DNA of 64,000 bases from Antedon mediterranea (lineage: Eukaryota > Echinodermata > Crinoidea > Comatulida > Antedonidae). Below the pieces are notes generated by a model, which worked only from the letters and a program-made list of their open reading frames with translations, was not told the origin of the DNA and made no database searches. The DNA is taken from NCBI RefSeq assembly GCF_964355755.1, contig NC_092674.1, positions 6,329,001-6,393,000 of the forward strand. Direction: 5' to 3'. How positions within the stretch are numbered: position 1 is the stretch's first letter; each line of letters starts with the position of its first letter. Shown in pieces: positions 49,401 through 53,781 of the stretch. Both the position numbers and the translations under genes were made by a program.

Positions 49401-50596
49401 ACACTATAGACACCATCATCATTTACAATTTCTGGAAGGTCTGCAGGCAATTTCAAATCTGCATTACTTGGCCAAAGGGTATCATATGGCTCTTCTGAGT
49501 CGTGGTTAAAATTCCTCCCATCATCTCCATTCATATTAATTCCAGATAATCTTGGTTGGCCTGGGTTACTTGGAATTTGAATAGTGGAATATTCTTCAGA
49601 GTCGTCCGCAAATTTCGAACAAATGTTATTATCGGGTAATAGAACAGGTAATGGGGGGAGATCAAAGGGATCAAAGTCACTAGGTTCATGCGGATGGTCA
49701 TCTGGCGGTGGAGCTACGATGAACGATGGTGGCCTACTTGGTTTTCTTGGTGGTAGAACTGGCACATCCTGTATAGAAGGTTTTGGAACTGGTATATCCT
49801 GTATAGGGGGTTTTGGAAATGGCACTTCCTGTATAGGAGGTTTTGGAACTGGTCTTATAGACAAATCAATTGCTGAATTATGAGGTGGAGCCCCGTCACT
49901 GATTGGTCTCTCTGGTAATTGTGGCGCTATTTCTGATGACACGAAATGGGTATTTCGTTCTGCATTACCATTAATCGGATCACTTTTTGGTTTTCGAGGT
50001 CGAGGTACTGGTCTTGGTGTTGTTGATATGGGATACATAGTTACTGGGCGAGTTGATCTTGGTATGGGTACAGGTCTAGGCTTTGAATTTTGTACTGGTT
50101 TTTGTGGTTCTACCGGTCTTTCTGGAGGTCGTGGTGGAATTTGAAGTACAACTCTAGGTGGAATTTGGGGCGGTGGAAGTTTAGGTGGTGGAAGTTGGGG
50201 TGGTGGTAGTTGGGGTGGTGGTAGTTGGGGTGGTGGAAGTTGGGGTGGTGGAAGTTGGGATGGTGGTAGTTGGGGTGGTGGTAGTTGGGGTGGAGGAATT
50301 TGGGGTGGTGCAAAGTCTTGCGGAGTAACTTCATCATCAAAAAGTATCAGATTATTACTATCAATAGGTTGGTCAGTATGCAATCTTTCTTTAAATTCTG
50401 ATTCCGGTCGACATGTCAATATTCTCTGTCTATGACCTCTCATGTCTATACCCATCTCTTTTAGAGTGTTGTCATCTAACTGCTGTAGTTGTTTAACTGT
50501 GGACAGCATATACATTTCAAACAAATCAACATATTCATCCAACTTGATTAATTTTAGCCACTCTGTCACTGATGTAGCCGCTGAAACAAATTCCAT
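8596..50596 (-). CDS. ARAP: ARAP-type Arf-GAP/Rho-GAP protein, 40 coding exons
   Basis: I joined 40 minus-strand exons, all with AG acceptors and GT donors except one GC donor, with phases that agree at every junction. The product is about 1,666 aa; human ARAPs are about 1,450-1,700. Order: SAM (about 5-70), Pro-rich region (90-165), PH1 (about 500-596), PH2 (615-704), zinc-finger ArfGAP (705-829), short ankyrin region (830-887), PH3 (914-1013), PH4 (1026-1127), RhoGAP (1128-1320), RA-like (about 1375-1466), PH5 (1467-1568) and a basic tail. This architecture is unique to ARAPs: PI(3,4,5)P3-responsive proteins that turn off Arf and Rho GTPases at membranes and shape actin and endocytic traffic. 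Catalytic residues are conserved in both GAP domains. Exon blocks are detailed below. The last intron and terminal exon are the least certain part. A single-copy invertebrate ARAP rather than ARAP1, 2 or 3 is my inference. Confidence 0.93.
9002..9335. mobile_element. Family C (pogo-like) fragment hosting a nested MITE
   Basis: The flanks read CTATTCAGAGGACA...AAAGGGACACCC and TTAATAGGGGTTCTACTG, matching the CAGTAGAACCCCTATTAAGG family seen at 21.3, 25.0 and 29.3-29.6 kb. A 191-bp element interrupts it. Confidence 0.6.
9120..9310. mobile_element. Nested 191-bp MITE with about 30-bp TIRs
   Basis: Left end GGGTCTTTCACACC-TGTTCC and right end GGAACAGGGTGTGACAGAACC are inverted repeats continuing into GGCACGGTT/AACCGTGCC. 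TTAATAG precedes and follows it: 9-bp flanks TTAATAGCC and TTAATAGGG agree at 7 positions. The interior is GC- and CpG-richer than the neighbourhood. Confidence 0.75.
10001..10137 (+). mobile_element. Family A MITE copy
   Basis: Left end AGCTCTGT after TTA; the right terminus is degraded to GATAGTGTAGTG. Carries CCAAATATGG and CCATATTTGG. Confidence 0.85.
11743..11897 (+). mobile_element. hAT-type MITE with perfect 8-bp target duplication
   Basis: 155 bp bounded by CAGTGGCGTAAC and GTTACGCCACTG, flanked by TGGTGTAT at 11735-11742 and again at 11898-11905. A perfect 8-bp duplication plus CAGTGG termini is the hAT signature. It lies in the last ARAP intron. Confidence 0.9.
13143..13288 (+). 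mobile_element. Family A MITE copy
   Basis: AGCTCTGT to ACAGAGCT, flanked by TAA on both sides (13140-13142, 13289-13291). Core with CCATATATGG and CCATATTTGG. Confidence 0.92.
13372..13377 (-). terminator. Candidate minus-strand polyadenylation signal
   Basis: AATAAA on the minus strand about 37 nt after the alternative TGA of ARAP exon 39. It could support a shorter transcript. Confidence 0.3.
13817..14062. repeat. hAT-MITE relative with internal 18-bp array and G14 run
   Basis: The left end CAGTGGTGTAATGACTATGAG resembles the inverted right half of the 11.74-kb hAT MITE. Inside, an 18-bp unit (CTGAGTTTATGGGTGATC) is repeated four to five times and then decays into a run of 14 G (13961-13974). 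Confidence 0.65.
14136..16228 (-). CDS. ARAP: ARAP exons 35-38: PH5
   Basis: Exons: 16115-16228, 15512-15591, 15139-15186 and 14136-14199. PH5 reads GKKKIKKAYFEVTGMDVKCY, LDKPVYSSKVSDIVFYFGVE, KKIKSSK, FGFTFIDRKEDPVML and VDTEEDVYYWLGCLLNTK. The first exon splices in phase directly to the second. An ORF-like relic between them (15.83-15.99 kb) is therefore not needed. Confidence 0.87.
15385..15450 (-). repeat. tRNA-derived SINE relic
   Basis: The minus strand reads TAGTGGTTAAGATGGTCATC, followed by GGTTCAAATCC, i.e. A-box and B-box-like blocks at tRNA spacing. No cloverleaf is preserved. A similar relic lies at 18065-18150 (GGGTTCGAGATT). Confidence 0.45.
15700..15965 (-). pseudogene. Unrecognised coding relic in an ARAP intron
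   Basis: One minus frame reads LGYFKCTWPDFQC, then PRCRYYSCGLQCLPGGHWKK and LFLLNGTKQQSYYSEVQVRS; the next frame has HGRISSAFMNLDVDIIAVV over the same DNA. A shift between frames gives a pattern loosely like 3CxxC-type zinc fingers. It is not needed for ARAP (its flanking exons join in phase). I do not recognise it with confidence. Confidence 0.2.
16374..16534 (+). mobile_element. Family A MITE copy
   Basis: TTA flanks both ends. The orientation of the core is reversed relative to most copies (CCAAATATGG, then CCAAAATATGG). Confidence 0.9.
16673..18419 (-). CDS. ARAP: ARAP exons 32-34: RhoGAP-RA linker and RA-like domain
   Basis: Exons: 18180-18419, 17273-17387 and 16673-16839. Exon 32 finishes the RhoGAP helix bundle (VIGDLMLNYAAIFE) and enters the linker; its donor is CAG|GCAAGT, a typical GC-AG site. 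The RA-like part carries VTLYIGPKSE, MTTSELIQTLIDTNKI, VSVFEVICNGEL and ERVFNPHEKILAEILSW. The last matches the ARAP pattern (RPLHPxEKVLEQVLxW). In ARAPs this domain can bind Rap or Rho-type GTPases. Exon 34 has a weak acceptor (GCGAAG), fixed by phase. Confidence 0.85.
19029..21235 (-). CDS. ARAP: ARAP exons 28-31: RhoGAP domain
   Basis: Exons: 21145-21235, 20300-20515, 19769-19874 and 19029-19110. The domain starts LTKENVPVIVNECIRFVEKN. The arginine finger is intact in EGVYRLAGVKSK (Arg about 1167), the LKQYFRELDDPLLT helix is present, and NLAAVFGPTLMSG carries the conserved Asn. An active RhoGAP is expected, acting on Rho-family GTPases. The intron after exon 28 holds a 35-bp minisatellite starting 24 nt past the donor. 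Confidence 0.94.
19978..20109 (+). mobile_element. Family B MITE, diverged copy
   Basis: Arms with CAAGTACGAAAGCG, CTTGTGATTGGTCAAATCAC and right end TGGGACCCAAGCT. The TTA after it is also the left flank of the next family A element. Confidence 0.7.
20113..20229 (+). mobile_element. Family A MITE abutting a family B element
   Basis: GGCTCTATCTACAC to ATCAGAGCT, TTA on both sides. The left TTA (20110-20112) is shared with the family B element. Confidence 0.85.
20743..21121. repeat. 35-bp minisatellite in the RhoGAP intron
   Basis: Nearly 11 head-to-tail copies of a 35-bp unit (CCAGTAGGTGTAAACAGACC plus CCAAAATGACATTAA) with almost no divergence. It ends 24 bp from the exon 28 boundary, directly next to the 5' splice site of that intron. 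Confidence 0.95.
21317..21510. mobile_element. Family C (pogo-like) MITE fragment
   Basis: Begins CAGTAGAACCCCTATTAAGG after TA and holds several GTGTCCC/GGGACAC and TTTAATAGGG blocks. Similar pieces occur at 13695-13745, 17190-17255, 24303-24400, 26035-26075, 49130-49195 and 50733-50775. Confidence 0.6.
21565..21700 (+). repeat. Dispersed repeat, family D
   Basis: CAGGGCCGTAGCCACCAGTA, then a CAACCCAGTGGCTTGAATAG block and TTCCCTTTTCTTGC. The inverse appears at about 32645-32790 and 54610-54735. Confidence 0.65.
21777..23725 (-). CDS. ARAP: ARAP exons 24-27: PH4
   Basis: Exons: 23690-23725, 23244-23291, 22449-22557 and 21777-21925. PH4 reads LVGHLHKKEGSTSDWRRLTF, LLKGKKLSFFSAEKDCMEDL, then ICLCFPDKSRLYLRSE and HSDRWHTAIQNTLF. 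The DWRR/TFLLKGKKL strand pair and late Trp are typical. Exon 24 is only 12 codons (FLTPQVMWSYLS) and rests on splice sites and phase. Confidence 0.9.
22039..22410. mobile_element. Pogo-like element with ATACNGTATTT ends
   Basis: The left end ATACTGTATTTTATTGGAAT and right end AATACGGTAT are imperfect inverted repeats, with AATAAACGCCCCC blocks inside. Such short ends with TA flanks are typical of Tc1/mariner-pogo derivatives. Family-level assignment is inference. Confidence 0.5.
22703..22885 (+). mobile_element. Family A MITE with internally repeated core
   Basis: TTA-flanked. The 21-bp core unit (ATATCACTACCATATTTGNG) is present three times, an early stage of the array seen at 43.88 kb. 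Confidence 0.9.
23040..23218 (+). mobile_element. Family B MITE, 179-bp full copy
   Basis: AGCTTGGTTCCCACTAG to TTGGCAACCACGCT, TTA on both sides. Almost identical to the reverse complement of the 61.1-kb copy, in length (179 bp) and interior. Confidence 0.93.
23845..24876 (-). CDS. ARAP: ARAP exons 21-23: PH3
   Basis: Exons: 24674-24876, 24059-24129 and 23845-23947. After a Pro-rich linker (RPPPRYIPGN), PH3 begins DRKSGYLFKTGVGRKEFQRRY and ends RSYLFSAESAEEKQEWMYII, with the conserved Trp in the last helix. A small foldback repeat (about 24487-24657) and a (CCCTAA)4 tract lie in the following intron. Confidence 0.9.
24169..24302 (+). mobile_element. Family A MITE copy
   Basis: AGCTCTGTCCACAC to TTTAGACAGAACT with TTA at both ends. 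Holds CCAAATATGG and CCATATATGG. Confidence 0.92.
24420..24443. repeat. Interstitial telomere-type tract, (CCCTAA)4
   Basis: Four perfect CCCTAA units inside an ARAP intron, the metazoan telomere repeat. Confidence 0.9.
24487..24657. mobile_element. Small foldback element
   Basis: CAGACAGCATCGTATGACGAG on the left and CTCGTATGATGTTGTCTGAG on the right form imperfect inverted ends. The interior is rich in CGTCG/CGACG blocks. It sits 17 bp from ARAP exon 21. Confidence 0.45.
25045..25215. mobile_element. Family C (pogo-like) fragment
   Basis: CTCCTTTTAAGGGGACACCG, AGTGTCCCATTAATAG, TGTCCTCTTAATAGGGGTGT and AATAGGGGTTTACT blocks alternate, as in the 21.3-kb copy. Confidence 0.55.
25583..32051 (-). 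CDS. ARAP: ARAP exons 17-20: ankyrin-type region
   Basis: Exons: 31980-32051, 31607-31640, 28470-28510 and 25583-25610. They encode LCRVASRADCLYQVMTLLFSGAR, then FRETNPEVGMS, ALEIARHANIPSIM and EIFHLNKDS, a degenerate ankyrin unit (G-x-SALEIA helix) as expected between ArfGAP and PH3. For exon 18 the acceptor CTCTGTAG was chosen over a TAG five bases later, because only the former avoids a stop. Confidence 0.82.
26252..26350. repeat. Short AT-rich tandem repeat
   Basis: Four copies of a roughly 27-bp unit containing AATTATTATCATAACTT. Next to it (26.10-26.24 kb) lies a family F fragment. Confidence 0.75.
27066..27483 (-). mobile_element. 3' end of a CR1/L2-group LINE
   Basis: On the minus strand a short frame ends SFKHSIKFTGPKLWDNVPVN, KSALSKKSFSFKLKRHLLSS, YV, stop (TAA at 27330-27328). 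This is the characteristic C-terminus of LINE reverse transcriptases (W-x2-(L/V)P-x2-I, then F-K-x2-L). A 3'UTR with AATAAA and a (TTGA)n tail follows. It is 5'-truncated, as usual for LINE insertions. Confidence 0.8.
27860..28340 (-). repeat. tRNA-bearing repeat cassette, copy 2, partly tandem
   Basis: The block GGCAAAGAACATTAATTC through GAGAATGAGAAAAAGT occurs at about 27871-27972 and again at 28229-28328, a period of about 360 bp, with the tRNA between. The second block runs into the last bases of another tRNA (TTGCCCCAATT) and then stops. This looks like a fragment of a head-to-tail array. Confidence 0.75.
27974..28037 (-). pseudogene. tRNA pseudogene with an 8-nt D-arm deletion
   Basis: Matches the 1085-1156 tRNA in acceptor, anticodon (ATATCAA loop) and T arms but lacks TCTAATGG from the D arm. 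The loss lies between repeated GG/TGG bases, consistent with slippage. It keeps the downstream TTTTT. Confidence 0.75.
29132..29289 (+). mobile_element. Family B MITE with paralogous empty site
   Basis: AACCTAGTTCCC to GGAAACCAAACT, flanked by TAA at 29129-29131 and 29290-29292. The duplicated segment at about 29518-29535 reads ATATAACTGAAGTATG with a single TAA, proving the boundaries. Confidence 0.93.
29315..29411. mobile_element. Family C MITE
   Basis: AGTAGAACCCTTCGGACACC to AATAGGGATTCCACTG, followed by TA. Its duplicate is the next entry. Confidence 0.7.
29548..29615. mobile_element. Family C MITE, 68-bp deleted copy
   Basis: CAGTAGAACCTCTC to GTGTTCTACTG with TA on both sides. It gives the cleanest ends for the family: CAGTAGAAC TIR and TA duplication, as in Tc1/mariner-pogo elements. 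Confidence 0.75.
31317..31575. repeat. Tandem duplication in an ARAP intron
   Basis: Two copies of a 120-138 bp unit with TCTAAAATTAGTAAAATAAT, CCGGAATGTCCCTAAAATTG and CATGGTTTAAATATGGTAAT. The second has a small insertion. No splice-site function is apparent. Confidence 0.85.
32645..32790 (-). repeat. Dispersed repeat, family D
   Basis: Inverse of the 21.57-kb copy: AGCAAGAAAAGGAAACAATC, CAAGCCACTGGGTTGG and TGGTGGCTACGACCCTG. Confidence 0.65.
32943..34601 (-). CDS. ARAP: ARAP exons 13-16: ArfGAP zinc-finger domain
   Basis: Exons: 34541-34601, 34061-34114, 33419-33581 and 32943-33039. The zinc finger is complete: FCADC (Cys about 718 and 721), then CKTC (738 and 741), spacing C-x2-C-x16-C-x2-C as in active ArfGAPs. 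The catalytic arginine follows in SGAHRKL. WTPALQEIMITVGNK and VRKEFIERKYKYRMFC complete the domain. In the family this domain stimulates GTP hydrolysis on Arf proteins when PI(3,4,5)P3 binds the PH domains. Confidence 0.92.
33265..33377 (+). mobile_element. Family A MITE, right-truncated
   Basis: AGCTTTGTCTACAC after TAA. The core is present but the right arm is missing. Confidence 0.8.
34293..34453 (+). mobile_element. Family A MITE copy
   Basis: Full TIRs, TAA on both sides. The core has one CCATATTTGG and a mutated CCATTTTTGG. Confidence 0.93.
34737..35234. mobile_element. 498-bp long-TIR DNA transposon relic
   Basis: About 45-bp inverted ends: GAGAGGTTTCGCAATCTTAC, ACGAATACGATAATG, AACGGATACGTC on the left and their complement on the right. 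TA flanks both ends. Internal CGTATTCG-type blocks repeat. No coding capacity. Confidence 0.8.
35240..35365 (+). mobile_element. LINE 3' tail
   Basis: GTGGTCAATGATAAAGG followed by TTTATCTTATCTTATC is a common LINE 3' terminus with a short tandem tail. No reading frame remains. Confidence 0.45.
35434..35717 (-). repeat. Tandem duplication of the 3' half of ARAP exon 12 with its donor
   Basis: A unit of about 141 bp occurs twice. The upstream-in-transcript copy is part of real exon 12. The other (exon part about 35518-35576) repeats codons NEWFNIIKETITDALADKA and the GTATAT donor but has no acceptor. Confidence 0.92.
35661..39106 (-). CDS. ARAP: ARAP exons 9-12: PH2
   Basis: Exons: 39053-39106, 38454-38531, 38225-38331 and 35661-35745. 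PH2 reads GYMKIDECRLYVAAKSGRF, CYYKNKP, then DFDAGTPISDICMN, LQLHTPYRTF and MFTLDSPEETNEWFNIIKE. It aligns well with ARAP PH2 domains, including the LxTPYRxF motif and the terminal Trp. The third exon ends in a GTAAGT donor that is the first of 31 tandem copies of that donor in the following intron. The fourth exon also has a partial tandem copy in the intron just after it (about 35518-35576). Confidence 0.9.
36184..38260 (-). repeat. 67-bp minisatellite amplifying an ARAP exon end and its 5' splice site, 31 copies
   Basis: Period is exactly 67 bp: the first and last TTACATGAAC blocks (36211, 38221) are 2,010 bp apart, or 30 units. In transcript sense each unit holds the last 34 nt of exon 11 (ending AGAACGTTCAT) and 33 nt of intron starting GTAAGTCATTG. 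The copy at 38225 is the real exon end. Rare variants recur 469 bp (7 units) or 268 bp (4 units) apart, so there is higher-order structure. Confidence 0.97.
39170..39298 (+). mobile_element. Family A MITE copy
   Basis: AGCTCTGTCTACAC to TAGACAGAGCT, TTA on both sides. Contains CCATATATGG; the second CArG is mutated to CCACATTTGG. Confidence 0.92.
39341..39658. repeat. 35-bp G-rich minisatellite
   Basis: Nine copies of a 35-bp unit (GTGGGCCGGGCTGGGCTGGT, GTGGGCCGGGTGGTT) with one substitution in about 315 bp. G-runs on the plus strand could form quadruplexes; the ARAP pre-mRNA carries the C-rich strand. All six frames stay largely open, so the Gly/Trp and Pro/His-rich ORFs are artefacts. Confidence 0.95.
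39895..40041 (+). mobile_element. LINE 3' tail with CTTGAAA repeats
   Basis: GCAAATAAATATTATGAAAC followed by TTGAAAAACTTGAAACTTG, a typical retroposon 3' end. No coding part is recognisable. Confidence 0.5.
40342..46630 (-). CDS. ARAP: ARAP exons 2-8: linker and PH1
   Basis: Exons: 46538-46630, 42859-42906, 42109-42146, 41825-41906, 41333-41395, 40770-40845 and 40342-40388. The first two encode linker. PH1 opens with SGILSKQGGKQGNRGVQKRF, continues with KFDGKSLRYYENEKK and VIPVGAMRDVDVQ, and closes with RVYVFSHESMEVLISW...LMKAIVE, carrying the C-terminal-helix Trp of PH folds. Each junction was fixed by frame and by a GTAAG/GTATA/GTTAG-type donor. The two linker exons have the weakest homology support. 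Confidence 0.85.
40925..41042 (+). mobile_element. Family A MITE, right-truncated
   Basis: ACCTCTGTCCACAC after TAA. CCAAATATGG occurs twice. Ends at TTTTTTTGTCACAT without the right TIR. Confidence 0.8.
41168..41302 (+). mobile_element. Family A MITE copy
   Basis: Diverged left end (ATCTATCTACACCATC) and right end GATGGTGTAGACAGGGCT. It stops about 30 bp from ARAP exon 6. Confidence 0.8.
42704..42840 (+). mobile_element. Family A MITE, with a separate left-end fragment nearby
   Basis: TTA before and TAA after. The left TIR has lost about six bases. A left-end fragment (CCTTGTCTACACTATCAAAT) lies at about 42620. The element ends about 18 bp from the exon 3 donor. Confidence 0.8.
43354..43496 (+). 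mobile_element. Family A MITE copy
   Basis: AGCATTGTCTACATT to GTGTAGACAGAGCT followed by TAA. CCATATATGG is kept; the other cores are degraded. Confidence 0.88.
43879..43985. repeat. 21-bp tandem array derived from the family A core (CArG array)
   Basis: Five units of CATATCACTACCATATTTGG(G) with a 21-bp period and no family A termini. Four contain a perfect CCATATTTGG. The MPKYGSD-repeat ORF across it is a by-product. Confidence 0.92.
45826..45948. mobile_element. Small foldback element
   Basis: TTTTTAAAATCTATTTTGAC and AAACCA on the left are mirrored on the right, with about 60 bp between. No clear target duplication. Confidence 0.55.
48125..48292 (+). mobile_element. Family A MITE copy
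   Basis: AGCTCTGTCTACAC after TAA; the right end GTGTAGACAGAACT. Core with CCATATATGG. Confidence 0.9.
48823..49100. repeat. 33-bp minisatellite resembling family C
   Basis: About five close copies of a 33-bp unit (CTATCAAGGGCATCCCCATC, AAGAGAGCACCCC) followed by diverged ones. The CTATCAAGGG/CACCCCTATC words resemble the family C element just beyond it (49130-49195), suggesting the array grew from that element. Confidence 0.85.
49256..50596 (-). CDS. ARAP: ARAP exon 1: start codon, SAM domain, proline-rich region
   Basis: A 1,341-nt exon (447 codons) ending at a GTATGT donor. Residues 5-70 form a SAM domain (TEWLKLIKLDEYVDLFE, later MGIDMRGHRQRIL), which in vertebrate ARAPs can mediate SAM-SAM pairing, for example with SHIP2. 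Residues about 92-165 are Pro-Gln repeats of the form PPPQLPPPQ, and further PxxP motifs (RPVPIPRSTRP, RPVPRPRKPK) are candidate SH3 ligands. Tyr-containing acidic stretches (EEYSTIQIP, EEPYDTLWP, DGVYSVL) could be phosphotyrosine sites. The repeat codes are low-complexity, so the length here may vary between individuals. The start is the first in-frame ATG and lies just before the SAM domain. Confidence 0.93.
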
Positions 50597-50654
50597 TTTT
50601 GTTTTTTTCTAGTTTTTTAGTTAAAGTGATGATACATTAGTCATAACATGGTAC
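50597..50654 (-). promoter_or_regulatory. ARAP 5'UTR segment with two uORFs
   Basis: A CTTTTTTAG acceptor at 50656-50655 opens the exon. Before the main ATG the leader has ATG TTA TGA and then ATG TAT CAT CAC TTT AAC TAA. Both short frames end before the SAM-coding start. Confidence 0.55.
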
Positions 50655-50890
50655 CTAAAAAAGAAAAGAAAAATGATTAAGAATGTTTTAAACTTAACAG
50701 TTAAATGATGCCGTAAATCATCACATCATATTTTGGGACACGTCCCTCATTAGGGGACATTCCTACTAAGGAGACTTTGTGGAAATTGTTTTCTGTGTCA
50801 GTCTAGCCCTTCCTGATCTGTTAATAATAATATCTGAGTATAATGGGTAGGTTGAGTCTTGTATAATTGAATTAATTTTCTTAAGTGTAA

Positions 50891-51069
50891 AGCTTGGTTC
50901 CCACTAGAACGTAACGCAAGGACGTAAACGCAACGCAAGCGTTTTAACCAATGACAAGCGAAGTTATAGACAGTTAGAAATCACAATCGAATAAGCCATC
51001 GCTTGTGATTGGTTAAAACGCTTGCGTTGCGTTTACGTCCTTGCGTTACGTTCTAGTGGGAACCAAGCT
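50891..51069 (+). mobile_element. Family B MITE, near-perfect 179-bp palindrome
   Basis: AGCTTGGTTCCCACTAG to CTAGTGGGAACCAAGCT, TAA on both sides. The right arm mirrors the left better than in other copies, so it may be a gene-converted or recombined form. Confidence 0.95.
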
Positions 51070-51819
51070 TAAACATACTATCATCTAGAGATTTCACTTT
51101 GACACCGATAACTCTCCTTTTAACTCTATACTATTAATATTAGTAATTTGAAGATATCATTAAAAGTTCCTTGTAAACTTAGAGGAAATAGTTCATTTTA
51201 TATAAAAAAAACAAAATTGGAGCAATATGAACAATCATGACCTTTATTTCCGGTAGAGCAATTTCCATTAAAAAAACACAGATACCATATCAGTTATATT
51301 CTGACGTATTGTGATGTTAATTTAATAGAGTTATTCAACCATTAAAGATATAAACCAGAGGTCAAAATAAATTCTTTTTTAATTTCAGTCTTTAAAGTAA
51401 TCCTTTTACTAAAAAAAATAATGCAATTACATTGCTAAATATTATATATTTATAATATAAATATAAAGACGACCCAAGGGAGAATTATTACAGTAATCAC
51501 TTTTTGATATCTATTTTCTACAGTCTATTAATAGTGTATTAAAAAAGCTGGATCCACCACCACTAATAAAAAAAATAAAAAACAATGTAATTATAAAAAC
51601 AACAAAGTCCATGAAGGACTTATGAAAGTTGGAAAAGCTCTTCATCAGTAAAAGCAGCAATTTACCTAAAAAATGGCAAACCATTTGGTGTGTTTCAGAA
51701 AATGTATAGCAATTAAAAAACCATGTTAATACCTTTATTTATACACAACGCCGATGTTTCAGGTGCATTTTAACGACTAATTTAAAATGAACAATTGATA
51801 TTAAAATCCAAAGGCAAAT

Positions 51820-51980
51820 TACTGAGAAAACGACAATGCTGTGGCTATCATCAGTGGCTGGAGATATAGTACAAAATAGAATAATCACAAGGCTATTATC
51901 AAAACGATATAGTAAAAAAGCCAGAAAAATTTGCAGAGCTTTCTGGCAAAACTAGCCCTTCATCAGATCAGTGCAAGCTG
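51820..51980 (-). repeat. Dispersed repeat, family F (longest copy)
   Basis: On the minus strand CTGATGAAGGGCTAG...AGAAAGCTCTGC, then TTCTGGC, TGATAATAGCC and AGCCACTGATGATAGCCACA. It links the 365-470 and 26.1-kb fragments into one family. Confidence 0.6.
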
Positions 51981-52411
51981 ATAATTATATATAATGTTGT
52001 CCTATATAGCTATAACTAATGTTTGTCTATTGATCAAATTCATGTCCTGTTTTTACAGTAAACAACACAAGAAATACTGTAATGAAGGAACCATTGAATG
52101 ACCTAAATACCACATACTTCCAGTTAACCAAGTATTGTCTGGAGTGGTGGTTCCTCCATGACAGTTGACACAGAAGGAATCCATTTAGGATAAATGAATC
52201 CGGAATGGAACTTGACATTTGATTCTTCTGTAGTATTTCTTCTAAAGATAAAGAGTGTGTGTCACTATATTTTTATATTAAATATCCTTTTTCCTGGTTC
52301 TCTCATAATATCCAAGCGCTTCTTCAAATAGTAAATTTAAAAAAATGGAATTTTTTCCACACTATATTCCACTTCACTTGGAATCAAGGTAAGTGGTGTG
52401 CCGCAAGAAAT

Positions 52412-52680
52412 TTGACCACTGTGGAGCAGTGGTTAGAGCATTAGACTAGCAATCAGCAAGGTTGTGGGAGGTCACTGCAGTGACTGAGTTTTTGAGCAAG
52501 ATTCTTTATCCACCTTCTTTCTCCTCACCCAGGTGACAAAAATTGGTATCCGTATTTGATAAGGAGTGGCTTATTATCAACAGACATGAATACAGTGGGG
52601 TCTGGCCCAAATGAATGAAGATGGGCAACACGGCTCTTAGCAAATAGGCTTCAGTTTTGACTTTACCTATACCTTTTACC
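52412..52680 (+). mobile_element. tRNA-derived SINE
   Basis: The head reads GTGGAGCAGTGGTTAGAGCA, TTAGACTAGCAATCAG and GGTTGTGGG, matching A-box and degraded B-box tRNA blocks. A body with CCCAGGTGACAAAAATTGG and GGGCAACACGGCTCTTAGC follows, ending in a TACCTATACCTTTTACC tail. The window has no second full copy. Confidence 0.65.
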
Positions 52681-52693
52681 CATATATATCATA

Positions 52694-52850
52694 CAGTATG
52701 TATACACTATCAAACTTTATGTGACAAAAAAAATGTGATGTGCCCATAATATGGATGATGTCATATCACTACCATGTTTGGGCATATCACTTCCATATTT
52801 GAGGATAGCACACTTTTTTGTCTAACTAGTTTGATAGTTTAGACAGAGCT
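52694..52850 (+). mobile_element. Family A MITE, left-decayed
   Basis: Left TIR eroded to GTATGTATACACTATC; right end GTTTAGACAGAGCT followed by TAA. Both CArG boxes are mutated (CATAATATGG, CCATGTTTGG). Confidence 0.82.
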
Positions 52851-53195
52851 TAAAAAAAGATTCAAAAGCTCTAGGAAACAAGAACAACATACTAAAACCC
52901 TTACAAAGTAAATAAATTACTTTTATTATGCAAAGCAGCATTTAGGATATGATCATTCACTAAACAAACACAAAACTTGTTCCTTGAAATCATTATTCGT
53001 TTATTTCATACACATCCAACAGAGAGTAACTCACCAATTACAGGATGGATAAACTATTTAATAATTTATCGTGCTTATAAAATAAAAATTTATATATTTT
53101 TCTCTCAAAATTTATGAAAAGTTTAAGGGAATTCCTACACATACATGGATCTGAATTAAAACCACTGAAACAATAGGAAACAATGAATTGGTATT

Positions 53196-53346
53196 AGCTC
53201 TGTCTAGACTATCAGACAAGTTTGACAACAAAAGGTGATGTACCCAAATATGGTGGTGATATGACCAAATATGGTAGTGATATAACATCATCATGTCCAT
53301 ATTTGGGCATATCACTTTTTTTGTCACATAAAGTTTTATAGTATAT
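53196..53346 (+). mobile_element. Family A MITE, right-truncated
   Basis: AGCTCTGTCTAGACTATCAG at the left; the core has CCAAATATGG twice; the right TIR is lost after AAGTTTTATAG. Confidence 0.82.
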
Positions 53347-53781
53347 ATTTGAAAAATATTGAATTGATTTTAATATTGTACAGTAGTTTCATGAATAGGC
53401 AAATTGTTATTTTTAGGATTTTTTAGTTTTTATTATAATTTCTAATAACGTCCCTGAAAGGATGTTTAATTATTGAATTTCTTAGAAAAATTCTCACATG
53501 ACTGTTTTTATGATTTAAAGACATTTTTAAAAAACAAAAAAGATAGTGGTTTAGGTTTTATTACTTTAGTGTCTAAAAATAAATAATTTTTGATAAATGG
53601 CTACAGTACAGCAGCATGTTAACATGGTGTGAAAATCACAAGTTCTGTTTGCATATTAGGAAGATTTTTATTTATGATTTTACATGACATTTCAGATTGT
53701 TAATCTTAAGAGTAGACAGAATACTGTAGGTTCTAGGACTAGCTGGCTGGCACATACACTGATGCAGCCACAAAAAAATTA

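Noticed and set aside
49584-49883. Gly/Ser-rich plus-strand ORF
   Set aside because: Antisense of the proline-rich ARAP exon 1.
52415-52490. A functional tRNA gene
   Set aside because: The A box is good but the B box and stems are degraded and a non-tRNA body follows, so a SINE fits better.
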